Source: CAYXVF01 sp964468125
GTDB lineage: Bacteria; Myxococcota; XYA12-FULL-58-9; CAYXVF01
Assembly: GCA_964468125.1 (NCBI GenBank)
Contig: CAYXVF010000100.1
Location: 1 to 21,938 of the forward strand
Direction of reading: 5' to 3'
DNA length: 21,938 bases
Part shown: in pieces, positions 1-7,206 of the stretch
How the letters are laid out: the number at the start of each line of letters is the position of its first letter
Numbering within the stretch: the stretch's first letter is position 1
Made by a program: the position numbers and the translations under genes
Notes under the pieces: model-generated
Seen by the model: only the letters and a program-made list of their open reading frames with translations
Told to the model about the DNA's origin: nothing
The model's database searches: none

Positions 1-109
1 TATCGCAACTCTCTGGTGCGCTCGGAATCTGATTGACGCGAAAGGACCGCGCGTGGGCCGAGACGGGCACCAGCAGCGCCACGGCGAGGGGTAGGAAGAA
101 CACTCTCAT
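1..109 (-). CDS. Secreted protein, N-terminal fragment (runs off the window)
   Basis: Thirty-six codons are visible, read leftwards from an ATG at 107-109. A GGAGAG ribosome-binding site lies about 8 bases upstream. The product starts with MRVFF, then a hydrophobic stretch rich in Leu, Val and Ala, and an AHA site that looks like signal peptidase I cleavage near residue 20. The mature part begins RSFRVNQIP and reaches a Cys at residue 35 just before the window edge. The RxFRVNQIP start is one I associate with secreted cysteine-containing or cytochrome-like proteins of deltaproteobacterial lineages; that link is from memory and unproven here. It lies 46 bases downstream of the P-II gene on the same strand and could be a further gene of that operon. 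Function unknown. Confidence 0.6.
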   Translation of the reverse strand, partial: MRVFFLPLAVALLVPVSAHARSFRVNQIPSAPESCD

Positions 110-155
110 GGCTAGCTCTCTCCGTGTCGCCGCGTAGGCCAACGACGAACGGCAA

Positions 156-497
156 CTAGCCTATGGCAGCGTCTCCGGTCTCGCCAGTGCGGATGCGTAT
201 CGCTTCGGCGAGCTCCACCACGAAGATGGTTCCGTCTCCCGTCCCGCCGGTCCGCGCGCCTTCAGTGATGCCCTCGAGCGTCTTTTCGAGAAACTCGTCG
301 TTGACCGCGATCTCGAGACGCACCTTCTGGAAGAGGTTCACCTCCATGACCGCGCCGCGGTAGGTCTCGCTGTAGCCGCCCTGGCGGCCGCAGCCGAGGG
401 AGTTGGTGACCGACATGTTGAAGATCTCGCGCTTTGCGAGCGCCTGCTTCACGTCGTTGAGCTTTTCCGGGCGAATGTAGGAAATCACGAGCTTCAT
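156..497 (-). CDS. glnK: P-II nitrogen regulatory protein (GlnK/GlnB family)
   Basis: A 113-residue trimeric signal protein of the P-II family, which senses ATP/ADP and 2-oxoglutarate and gates the ammonium transporter. The ATG at 497 gives the standard length and has a strong GAGGAGG site; longer reading upstream is not family-like. It aligns without gaps to E. coli GlnB. Gln39, Lys58, Arg101 and Arg103 are kept, as are the TGxxGDG loop (83-89) and the IRIRTGE segment (100-106). Two key positions differ: the uridylylation tyrosine (Tyr51 in E. coli) is Met51, and the phosphate-contacting Lys90 is Thr90. Tyr46 is present. The gene lies 13 bases after amtB, so the pair is surely cotranscribed and the product should bind the transporter. 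The glnK name follows the amtB linkage. Classical GlnD control at position 51 cannot operate. Confidence 0.93.
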   Translation of the reverse strand: MKLVISYIRPEKLNDVKQALAKREIFNMSVTNSLGCGRQGGYSETYRGAVMEVNLFQKVRLEIAVNDEFLEKTLEGITEGARTGGTGDGTIFVVELAEAIRIRTGETGDAAIG

Positions 498-510
498 GAA
501 TCCGTCCTCC

Positions 511-1782
511 TCACTGTGTCCTGAAGATTTGGAAGCCGCTGTAGGCTTCCATCCCGTGCTCACCGAGGTCGAGCCCGCGGAGCTCTTCTTCCTCGCTCAC
601 GCGCAGACCGATGGTGAGCTTGAGCACGTAGAGCAAGAGAAGCGAAAAAGCCGCAGCAAAGACTGCGACCGCACCGATGCCCATCAATTGTGCAGCCACT
701 GATTTTCCTTCACCGAAGATCCCGGCCGCCACCGTACCCCAGATACCGCAGACGAGGTGGACAGAGATCGCGCCGACCGGGTCGTCGATTCTGATCTTGT
801 CGAGCCCGACGACGGAGAGAACGACCACGACACCGGCCACAGCGCCGATGATGATCGACGCCATCGGAGTTACTGCATCCGCTCCCGCTGTGACGCCGAC
901 GAGACCCGCGAGCGCCCCGTTCAAGGCCATCGAAAGGTCGGGTGTTTTCAACACCGCCCAGGAGCAGGTGACTGCGCCCATGATCCCAGCTGCAGCGGCG
1001 AGCGAGGTATTTACGCAGACGAGCGAAACTGCGCCTGGGTCTGCAGAGAGGACCGAGCCGCCGTTGAAGCCATACCAACCGAACCAGAGAAGAAAGACAC
1101 CAACTGTCGCGAGCGGCATGCTGTGGCCGAGAATGGGGCGAATCTCGTCATTCAAGTACTTGCCGTAACGCGGCCCTAGGAGCCAAGCCGCGGTGAGCGC
1201 GCCCCAGCCGCCAACGGAGTGAACGATGGTCGAGCCCGCGAAGTCGTGAAACCCATTGGCGGCCAGGAATCCGCCGCCCCAGTGCCACATGCCGACCATC
1301 GGATAGCAGAGGGCGACGAAGAGGGTCGCATAAATCAGAAACGTATCGAGACGCATGCGCTCGGCGACGGCGCCGGAGACGATCGTAGCGGCGGTTGCGG
1401 CGAACATTCCCTGGAACAGGAAGTCAGTCCAATAGGTGTAGCCAGGGTTGTAGGCGTCTGTGACCCCCGCCGCGTCTGTGCCGATCCCGAAACCCGCAAA
1501 GCCGAAAAATGCGCCGGCAAACTCCTCGCCGGGATACATCAAATTGAATCCGACGAGCGCATAGGTGAGCAAGCCGATCGATACAACGCTCACGTTCTTG
1601 AAGAGAATGTTCACCGTGTTCTTCGCACGGGTGAGGCCGACCTCGAGGCAAGCGAATCCGAGGTGCATCAGAAACACCAAAAAAGCGGCCAGAAGGATCC
1701 AGAGGTTGTTAATCACGAAAGAGTCCGGGGGAGGATCCGCCGTGAGGAGCAGAGCGGGAACGAGTGACGCCAGGGTAGTCAA
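511..1782 (-). CDS. amtB: Ammonium transporter (Amt family)
   Basis: An inner-membrane channel conducting ammonia/ammonium, about 423 residues with roughly eleven hydrophobic segments after an N-terminal signal-like segment. With the start used here, the family Asp of the DFAG motif is D180, and the pore twin histidines are H188 (in TIVHSVGGWG) and H342 (in GAISVHLVCG). The cytoplasmic tail ends in the familiar Glu-rich stretch followed by a GLDLGEHGMEAY motif, the region P-II proteins dock against. The start is uncertain. TTG at 1782 has a GGAGA site six bases upstream and is my choice; GTG at 1809 and TTG at 1854 are longer in-frame options with weaker sites. There is no ATG start. The stop codon overlaps the ribosome-binding site of the P-II gene. 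Confidence 0.93.
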   Translation of the reverse strand: MTTLASLVPALLLTADPPPDSFVINNLWILLAAFLVFLMHLGFACLEVGLTRAKNTVNILFKNVSVVSIGLLTYALVGFNLMYPGEEFAGAFFGFAGFGIGTDAAGVTDAYNPGYTYWTDFLFQGMFAATAATIVSGAVAERMRLDTFLIYATLFVALCYPMVGMWHWGGGFLAANGFHDFAGSTIVHSVGGWGALTAAWLLGPRYGKYLNDEIRPILGHSMPLATVGVFLLWFGWYGFNGGSVLSADPGAVSLVCVNTSLAAAAGIMGAVTCSWAVLKTPDLSMALNGALAGLVGVTAGADAVTPMASIIIGAVAGVVVVLSVVGLDKIRIDDPVGAISVHLVCGIWGTVAAGIFGEGKSVAAQLMGIGAVAVFAAAFSLLLLYVLKLTIGLRVSEEEELRGLDLGEHGMEAYSGFQIFRTQ

Positions 1783-1867
1783 GAGTGGTCTCCATTCACC
1801 AGTGTGCACCCCCGGGCGCCACCACGACGCCAAACGCGAGTGCTGCTGTAGCAACGCGCAAGTCGCG

Positions 1868-1896
1868 AATATAGTCCGATCTCGCGCCTCTTTAGT
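1868..1896 (-). promoter_or_regulatory. Possible sigma-70-type promoter for amtB-glnK
   Basis: Read on the minus strand, a TATATT hexamer (1868-1873) resembles a -10 box about 85 bases before the amtB start. The segment 17 bases further upstream (1891-1896, ACTAAA) is a poor -35 match. I looked for a sigma-54 site of the TGGCAC-N5-TTGC type in 1783-2057, as is common for amtB, and saw none. The rest of this 275-base divergent gap shows nothing else definite. Confidence 0.2.
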
Positions 1897-2057
1897 GACG
1901 AAAATCTACAAAGTGCTCGTGGTTTTTTGACGCTATGACCGGATTTCTCAAGCGCAATGATCGTCGCACTCTCCGCGGTAGGTTCGCCGGATTCCGGATC
2001 CCGCTCGTTGCATTCGTGCCTGGGTTTCGCTATCGCGCGCCCGGTCTGGAGGGGTCC

Positions 2058-2531
2058 ATGCGAAAGCTTTCGTTTTTCAGCGCGGCGCTGGCCGTCGTCG
2101 TGATGAGCCTGGTGGCCGGTCTCGGCTTTGACCATGCCCGTGCCGCGCCGAGCAGCAAGGAGCTGAAGATCCGCAAGCTCCTCGAGCTCACCGGTGCCGC
2201 CGAGCTCGGCGGACAGGTGGTTGCTCAAATGTTCCCGAGCATGCGTCGCATGGCGCCACAGGTCCCGGGAAAGGTCTGGGACGATCTCGAGCGTGAGATG
2301 CAGAAACGGGTCCCCGAGATGGCAGAGATCATCGTTCCGATTTACGACGACCATTTTACGCAGAGCGACATCGACGCGTTGATTGCCTTTTATCGAACGC
2401 CCGTCGGGCAGAAGTTCATCGCGGAGCTGCCAGCGATCACCCAGGAGTCGATGGAGGCAGGACAGCGCTGGGGAGCATCGATCGGGAGAGAGGTCGTCGA
2501 GAAGCTCCGCTCCAAAGGCTACGAGCTCTGA
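2058..2531 (+). CDS. Secreted DUF2059 family protein
   Basis: A 157-residue exported protein. The ATG at 2058 has a GGAGGGG site six bases upstream and opens a clean signal peptide: MRK, a hydrophobic core, and an ARAA cleavage site near residue 30. Much longer in-frame reading upstream is not protein-like. The mature part is helical and matches the DUF2059 pattern: an early KIRKLLELTG helix, and later a short segment with FTQSDIDALIAFY followed by TPVGQKF. That late segment is the family's most conserved part. The role of DUF2059 proteins is not established; they are periplasmic or secreted. It stands alone between the divergent amtB operon and the suf operon. No catalytic residues can be named. 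Confidence 0.85.
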   Translation: MRKLSFFSAALAVVVMSLVAGLGFDHARAAPSSKELKIRKLLELTGAAELGGQVVAQMFPSMRRMAPQVPGKVWDDLEREMQKRVPEMAEIIVPIYDDHFTQSDIDALIAFYRTPVGQKFIAELPAITQESMEAGQRWGASIGREVVEKLRSKGYEL

Positions 2532-2576
2532 ATCGCTGCGGTTTTTTGGCGCTTGCAACGATGCTTCCGGTGAATG

Positions 2577-2605
2577 TTGACACACAGGTATAGATTCCTT
2601 AGTTC
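2577..2605 (+). promoter_or_regulatory. Possible promoter of the rrf2-suf operon
   Basis: A perfect TTGACA -35 hexamer occupies 2577-2582. At the usual 17-base distance lies TAGTTC (2600-2605), a weak -10 box. If used, transcription would start at or very near the ATG at 2612, and that ATG has no well-spaced ribosome-binding site (only AGAGG, one base away). A leaderless or autoregulated transcript would fit, since Rrf2-type regulators commonly bind over their own promoters. The operator itself is not recognisable by eye. Confidence 0.35.
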
Positions 2606-2611
2606 AGAGGC

Positions 2612-3118
2612 ATGCAGTTGACCTCACAAGAGGAGTACGGCCTTCGTTGCCTGCTCGCCGTCGCCCGCGAAACCCGAGACGTTCCGGTGGGTATCCCGGA
2701 CATCGCGGCCTCGGAGGGGTTGAGCCCGGAGTACGCGGCGAAGTTGATGCGCCTCTTGCGCCAAGGGAAGCTCGTGACGAGCACGCGCGGTCAGAATGGC
2801 GGCTATCGTCTGGCGAAACCCGCCCGGGGGATCTCCGTTTGGTCCGTGATTCAGGTGCTCGGCGGGCCGCTGTTTCACGAATCGTTTTGTGATTCGCATA
2901 GCGGTAAGCACAGCGACTGCGTCCATGCCTCGAGCCCTAGCGGATGCTCCATTCGCGCGATGTGGTCCTGGGTCGGAGGTGCGATTCGAGGTGCGCTCGA
3001 GGAGCTCAGCATTGCCGATCTGCTGAAAACCGAGACCCAGGTCACCGCACAACTCGCAATGGTTCAACTCCCGACGTTACGGGATACGCCCACGCACGGG
3101 GCGGGAGAGGGAGTCTAG
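2612..3118 (+). CDS. Rrf2 family Fe-S-type transcriptional regulator of the suf operon
   Basis: A 168-residue Rrf2/IscR-like winged-helix regulator. The start MQLTSQEEYGLRCLL and the wing segment (residues 57-68, STRGQNGGYRLA) are diagnostic. Three cysteines, C93, C103 and C112, sit where IscR-type proteins bind an Fe-S cluster, but the spacing (C-x9-C-x8-C) is wider than IscR's C-x5-C-x5-C. The C-terminal helix follows the family WxxVxxxIxxxL pattern. The gene ends two bases before sufB, so it heads the operon and is the likely Fe-S or redox sensor that controls it. A tail of about 15 residues after the family core (TPTHGAGEGV end) looks unstructured. The ATG lacks a good ribosome-binding site. 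Named family is certain; the effector is inferred. Confidence 0.92.
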   Translation: MQLTSQEEYGLRCLLAVARETRDVPVGIPDIAASEGLSPEYAAKLMRLLRQGKLVTSTRGQNGGYRLAKPARGISVWSVIQVLGGPLFHESFCDSHSGKHSDCVHASSPSGCSIRAMWSWVGGAIRGALEELSIADLLKTETQVTAQLAMVQLPTLRDTPTHGAGEGV

Positions 3119-3120
3119 TC

Positions 3121-4563
3121 ATGTCGTCGACCCAGCCGGAAGACATCGTTCAGAATGACAAGTACAAGTATGGTTTTGTCACCAACATCGAGTCGGATGT
3201 TGCGCCTCCGGGATTGAGCGAGGAAATCATCCGCTTCATCTCCGCCAAGAAGCAGGAGCCCGAGTGGCTGCTCGAGTGGCGACTGAAGGCGTACCGGTCG
3301 TTTCTGAAAATGGCCGAGCCTCGTTGGGCGCACGTGAATTATCCGCCGGTCGACTTGCAGGCGATCAGCTACTACGCGGCGCCGAAGCAGAAGCCCAAGC
3401 TGAACAGCCTGGATGAGGTAGACCCAGAGCTTCTCGCAACATTCGAGAAGCTCGGCATTCCGCTCGAAGAGCAGAAGCTTCTCGCCAATGTCGCGGTGGA
3501 CGTGGTCTTCGACAGCGTGTCGGTGGCGACGACCTTCAAGGAAGAGCTGAAGAAGGCCGGCGTCGTCTTCATGCCGATCTCCGAGGCCGTCCATGAATGT
3601 CCGGAGCTGGTGCAGAAGTATATTGGAAGCGTTGTGCCGCACTCGGACAACTACTTTGCGGCGCTCAACTCTGCTGTGTTCACCGATGGATCCTTTGTCT
3701 GGATCCCCGAAAACACCCGTTGCCCGATGGAGCTCTCCACCTACTTCCGAATCAACGAGCAGAACACGGGGCAGTTCGAGCGGACGCTCATCGTTGCGGA
3801 GAAGGGCTCCTACGTGAGCTACCTCGAAGGGTGTACGGCGCCCCAGCGCGACGAGAACCAGCTTCATGCGGCGGTCGTCGAGCTCGTCGCGATGGACGAC
3901 GCGGAGATCAAGTACTCGACGGTCCAGAACTGGTACCCGGGCGACGAAGAGGGGCGCGGTGGGATCTACAACTTTGTCACCAAGCGCGGAAAGTGCGCGG
4001 GCAAACGCTCGAAGATCAGTTGGACCCAGGTCGAGACGGGCTCGGCGATCACGTGGAAGTACCCGAGCTGCATTCTGCAGGGCGACGACTCGGTGGGTGA
4101 GTTCTACTCGGTCGCGGTGACCAACAACGCGCAGCAGGCCGATACGGGCACCAAGATGATCCACCTCGGCAAGAACACCTCGAGCACGATCGTCTCGAAG
4201 GGGATCAGCGCGGGCAAGAGCAGCAACGCCTACCGTGGCCTGGTGCAGATCAACCGCAAGGCTGAGAGCGCGCGGAATCATTCGCAGTGTGATTCACTGC
4301 TCATCGGCGACCGCTGCGGCGCTCATACGTTCCCCTATATCGACTCTCGCAACGCCACGGCGAAGGTGGAGCACGAAGCGTCGACCTCGAAAATCGGGGA
4401 GGACCAGCTCTTCTACCTTCGTCAACGGGGTCTGAGCGAAGAGGATGCCGTATCGATGGTGGTCAACGGCTTTTGCAGAGAGGTCTTCAAAGAGCTCCCC
4501 ATGGAGTTCGCGGTAGAAGCGCAGAAGCTACTCGCAGTTAGTCTGGAAGGGAGCGTGGGCTGA
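3121..4563 (+). CDS. sufB: Fe-S cluster assembly protein SufB
   Basis: The scaffold subunit of the cytosolic SufBCD complex, on which clusters form before transfer to apoproteins. The product is 480 residues from ATG 3121, the usual size; an in-frame extension back to 2944 overlaps the regulator and is not used. The C-terminal core is very well conserved: QCDSLLIGD, CGAHTFPYI, VEHEA and GEDQLFYLRQRG. C390, in QCDSLL, matches the cysteine implicated in cluster formation in E. coli SufB (Cys405), and C238 (YLEGCTAP) matches the sulfur-accepting Cys254; both matches are by motif. The gene is second in the operon, two bases after the regulator and 16 before sufC. Confidence 0.97.
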   Translation: MSSTQPEDIVQNDKYKYGFVTNIESDVAPPGLSEEIIRFISAKKQEPEWLLEWRLKAYRSFLKMAEPRWAHVNYPPVDLQAISYYAAPKQKPKLNSLDEVDPELLATFEKLGIPLEEQKLLANVAVDVVFDSVSVATTFKEELKKAGVVFMPISEAVHECPELVQKYIGSVVPHSDNYFAALNSAVFTDGSFVWIPENTRCPMELSTYFRINEQNTGQFERTLIVAEKGSYVSYLEGCTAPQRDENQLHAAVVELVAMDDAEIKYSTVQNWYPGDEEGRGGIYNFVTKRGKCAGKRSKISWTQVETGSAITWKYPSCILQGDDSVGEFYSVAVTNNAQQADTGTKMIHLGKNTSSTIVSKGISAGKSSNAYRGLVQINRKAESARNHSQCDSLLIGDRCGAHTFPYIDSRNATAKVEHEASTSKIGEDQLFYLRQRGLSEEDAVSMVVNGFCREVFKELPMEFAVEAQKLLAVSLEGSVG

Positions 4564-4579
4564 GCCCACGGAGAATACG

Positions 4580-5338
4580 ATGCTCGAGATTCGAGATTTG
4601 CACGCGCGCATCGAAGAGCGCGAAATTCTGACCGGCCTGAACCTAACCGTCAAACCCGGAGAGGTTCATGCGATCATGGGCCCCAACGCTGCGGGCAAGA
4701 GCACACTCGCCAAGGTGTTGTGCGGCCATAGTGATTACGAAGTCACTCAGGGACAGGCGCTGCTCGACGGAAACGATCTGCTCGAGATGGACCCAGATGA
4801 GCGCGCGCGTGAAGGCCTGTTCATGTCCTTCCAGCACCCTGTGGAGATCCCGGGTGTGACGAACGCTTATTTCATGCGCTCGGCTTTGAACGCGCAGCGC
4901 AAGCACCGGGGCCTTCCGGAGATCGAGGCGGCGGAGTTCTTGAAGCTCGCCAAAGAGAAGATGGAGCTCGTCGAAATGCCGTCGAGTCTCTTGAACCGCT
5001 CGATCAACGAAGGTTTTTCCGGCGGTGAGAAGAAGCGGAACGAAATCTTCCAAATGGCCATGCTCGATCCGCGCCTCGCCATTCTCGATGAAACGGACAG
5101 TGGCCTCGACATCGACGCCCTTCGTACGGTGGCCGAAGGCGTGAATAAGCTGCGCAATTCGGAGCGAATGCTGATCGTCATCACCCACTACCAGCGATTG
5201 CTCGACTATCTCGTCCCCGACTACACGCACGTTTTGCTCGGAGGCCGGATCGTCAAGTCCGCGGGCCGTGAGCTCGTCTCCGAGCTCGAAGAGCGTGGCT
5301 ACCAGTGGATTCAGGACGAGCTGGCCGCCCAGGCCTGA
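4580..5338 (+). CDS. sufC: Fe-S cluster assembly ATPase SufC
   Basis: The ABC-type ATPase of the SufBCD complex; ATP binding drives the rearrangement of SufB-SufD needed for cluster building. It has 252 residues, the normal size, with a GGAG site six bases before the ATG. The motifs are complete: Walker A GPNAAGKST (34-42, K40), Q-loop at SFQHP, ABC signature SGGEKKRNE (from S147), Walker B LAILDETDSGLD (D170, E171) and the H-loop histidine H203 in ITHYQ. The FSGGEKKRNE signature with DETDSGLDID is the form peculiar to SufC rather than to transport ATPases. No membrane segment, as expected. It is flanked directly by sufB and sufD. Confidence 0.98.
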   Translation: MLEIRDLHARIEEREILTGLNLTVKPGEVHAIMGPNAAGKSTLAKVLCGHSDYEVTQGQALLDGNDLLEMDPDERAREGLFMSFQHPVEIPGVTNAYFMRSALNAQRKHRGLPEIEAAEFLKLAKEKMELVEMPSSLLNRSINEGFSGGEKKRNEIFQMAMLDPRLAILDETDSGLDIDALRTVAEGVNKLRNSERMLIVITHYQRLLDYLVPDYTHVLLGGRIVKSAGRELVSELEERGYQWIQDELAAQA

Positions 5339-5352
5339 GAGGAGTCTCGCCC

Positions 5353-6648
5353 ATGGACCGCACCGCGGAAGTCGATTTTCTGCTCCGGGAGTTCGAGCAA
5401 CGTGAGAGCGCAGGCGAGACCGAGTGGCTCCTGGCCCTTCGCCGCCGCGCGATCGACGAATTCGGTCGGCTCGGATTTCCGACCCAGAAGAGCGAAGAGT
5501 ATCGCTACACGAATGTCGCGCCGATCGCGAAGGCCAAACTTCCTGCGCGCGGGCAACCGGGTTCCATCGACGCGCTTCCGCCGGGAGTGCTCGATCTCGA
5601 CGGCGCGGCAACGGTGGTTTTGGTCGACGGAGTCTTGAGCCCAGCGCTCTCCCAGCTCGACCGTTTGCCCGAGGGAGTGAGCGTCAAGCCCCTCGCAGAT
5701 GCGCTCGAAGAGGAGTGGGCACGGGCGCGATTTGCTCGCCTCGCGACACCGGACCGCAATGGCATTTACGCGTTGAACGCAGCTTTCGCTCGCGGAGGCA
5801 TTGCGGTCGAGGTCCCACCGAAGGTGGAGGCGCCGCTGCGGTTGGTGCACGTCAGCACGGACTCGGCCGCGGGAACCGCCGGGCACTTGCGTCACCTGCT
5901 CTCTTTGGGGAGAGCCTCGGAGCTCACGCTCGTAGAGGAGTTCGTCGCACTCACCGACGCTCCGTACTTCACCACCGTAGTCCGGGAGGTGGAGATGGAC
6001 GAGGGGTCAAGCCTGAAGGCGGTAGAGCTGATCCGAGAGTCTCCCGCGGCATTCCACATCGGGAGCCTGGTCGCACGTTTGCCGCGCGATGCGCGTCTCC
6101 AGCAGGTTGGGTTGACCCTCAAGGGCGCGCTCGTCCGGCGCGAAGCCCACGTGGAGCTTGCGGGAGAAGGTGCGGATGCGACCCTCGGCGGTCTATATGT
6201 GCCGCGTGGACGGGATGTGCACGACCAGCTCACTTTCGTGGACCATGCGGTCCCGCGCTGTACGAGCAACCAACTCTACAAGGGCGTTCTCGACGACGAC
6301 TCCCGTGGAGTGTTCAACGGCAAAGTGTTGGTGCGAAAGGACGCCCAGCAAACCCTCGCCTACCAACAGAATCGCAGCATCGTGCTGTCGGACAGCGCGA
6401 CGGCGGACACACGGCCCCAACTTGAGATCTACGCTGACGACGTCAAATGCAGCCACGGTGCGACGATCGGCCAGCTCGACGACGAGGCCTTGTTCTACCT
6501 GCGGCAGCGCGGCATCAGCGCGCGCGATGCGCAGCGGCTGCTGATGCAGGCGTTTGTTGGCGAGGTCGTCGAACTCCTCCCCGTTTCTTCGCTGCGTGAT
6601 CAGGTTGCGGCCGCCGCGGCGAACGGGTTGCCGAGGGAGAGCGCATGA
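5353..6648 (+). CDS. sufD: Fe-S cluster assembly protein SufD
   Basis: A 431-residue SufB paralogue that completes the SufB-SufC2-SufD complex and is linked to iron entry. The ATG at 5353 has a GAGGAG site nine bases upstream; in-frame reading further back would overlap sufC. The N-terminal region is helical (ALRRRAIDEFGRLGFPTQKSEE, the family's 'PTxKxEExxYT' area). The C-terminal beta-helix core carries DDVKCSHGATIG, whose H368 corresponds to the E. coli SufD histidine (His360) implicated in iron handling, and then FYLRQRGIS and a VVELLP end. The last four bases, ATGA, overlap the start of the next gene, showing translational coupling. Confidence 0.96.
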   Translation: MDRTAEVDFLLREFEQRESAGETEWLLALRRRAIDEFGRLGFPTQKSEEYRYTNVAPIAKAKLPARGQPGSIDALPPGVLDLDGAATVVLVDGVLSPALSQLDRLPEGVSVKPLADALEEEWARARFARLATPDRNGIYALNAAFARGGIAVEVPPKVEAPLRLVHVSTDSAAGTAGHLRHLLSLGRASELTLVEEFVALTDAPYFTTVVREVEMDEGSSLKAVELIRESPAAFHIGSLVARLPRDARLQQVGLTLKGALVRREAHVELAGEGADATLGGLYVPRGRDVHDQLTFVDHAVPRCTSNQLYKGVLDDDSRGVFNGKVLVRKDAQQTLAYQQNRSIVLSDSATADTRPQLEIYADDVKCSHGATIGQLDDEALFYLRQRGISARDAQRLLMQAFVGEVVELLPVSSLRDQVAAAAANGLPRESA

Positions 6649-7073
6649 GCGACGAACGTTTGATCCCCTCGATCCCACACCGGCCAGACCGCGAAGCGGA
6701 GTCCCAAGGGCTCCTGAGCGAAGTGGATGCCGTGGTGGAGGGTCCCCCCGCGCAATCGGACGACCCCCGCCCACTTCCAGAACGAATCATCGACGTCCTT
6801 CGCACGATATTCGACCCCGAAATACCCGTGAACATCTACGAGCTGGGGTTGATTTACGACGTCGAGGTGGACGACAGGGGGCACGCCCAGATCGCCATGA
6901 CGCTGACTTCGCCGGCCTGCCCGGTTGCGGGGTCGCTCCCCGGAGAGGTGGAGCACAAAGTGCGCACGGTTCCAGGCGTACGGGACGCGACCGTCGAGCT
7001 CACTTGGGACCCGCCGTGGACCCCGGACAAGATGAGCGAAGAAGCAAAGCTTCTTCTCAACCTGCCGTACTAG
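6645..7073 (+). CDS. sufT: SUF-system Fe-S maturation protein, DUF59/MIP18 family (SufT-like)
   Basis: A 142-residue protein. Residues 1-44 are acidic, Pro-rich and probably disordered. Residues 45-142 are a DUF59/MIP18 domain: ERIIDVLRTIFDPEIPVNIY, an ELGLIYDV strand, and the hallmark TSPACPVAG with its single conserved cysteine, then a WDPPWTPDKMSEEAK end. Proteins of this type at the end of suf operons (SufT) help mature Fe-S proteins rather than build clusters. The start ATG lies inside the sufD stop (ATGA overlap). A SufS desulfurase and SufE/SufU sulfur carrier, often present in such operons, do not follow; an acetyl-CoA synthetase comes next. sufT is the best name but paaD-like members share the fold. 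Confidence 0.88.
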   Translation: MSDERLIPSIPHRPDREAESQGLLSEVDAVVEGPPAQSDDPRPLPERIIDVLRTIFDPEIPVNIYELGLIYDVEVDDRGHAQIAMTLTSPACPVAGSLPGEVEHKVRTVPGVRDATVELTWDPPWTPDKMSEEAKLLLNLPY

Positions 7074-7163
7074 GCGCCCTCGATGGCGCACCGCGGCGGC
7101 GCACCTTGGAGGCACATCGCGGCTTCGACTTCGATCGTATTCCCATTCCCCCGACATTCGATA

Positions 7164-7181
7164 GGGTGTCAACACACACCC
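7164..7181. repeat. Short perfect inverted repeat between sufT and acs
   Basis: Six-base arms, GGGTGT (7164-7169) and ACACCC (7176-7181), are separated by six bases. It lies in the 133-base gap between the suf operon and acs, about 26 bases before the acs ATG. No T-run follows, so it is not a convincing terminator. It could be an operator or part of the acs leader. The rest of this gap holds only a doubled GGCGCACC and no clear promoter. Confidence 0.3.
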
Positions 7182-7206
7182 TCGGTCGGATACCTCGGGA
7201 GGTCTC

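Noticed and set aside
1783..2057. Sigma-54 promoter before amtB
   Set aside because: No TGGCAC-N5-TTGC-like sequence was found on the minus strand in this gap.
2532..2576. Terminator after the DUF2059 gene at the run of T near 2541
   Set aside because: No GC-rich hairpin precedes the T-run.
2944..3120. In-frame upstream extension of sufB overlapping the Rrf2 gene
   Set aside because: It lies within the regulator's reading frame region, is not SufB-like, and ATG 3121 gives the family length.
3115..4281. Long minus-strand open frame across sufB
   Set aside because: It is rich in Arg/Leu/His/Asp as expected from reading a GC-rich gene backwards; sufB on the other strand is unmistakable.
4643..5611. 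Long minus-strand open frame across sufC and sufD
   Set aside because: It covers the intact ATPase motifs of sufC in antisense and has no recognisable domain.
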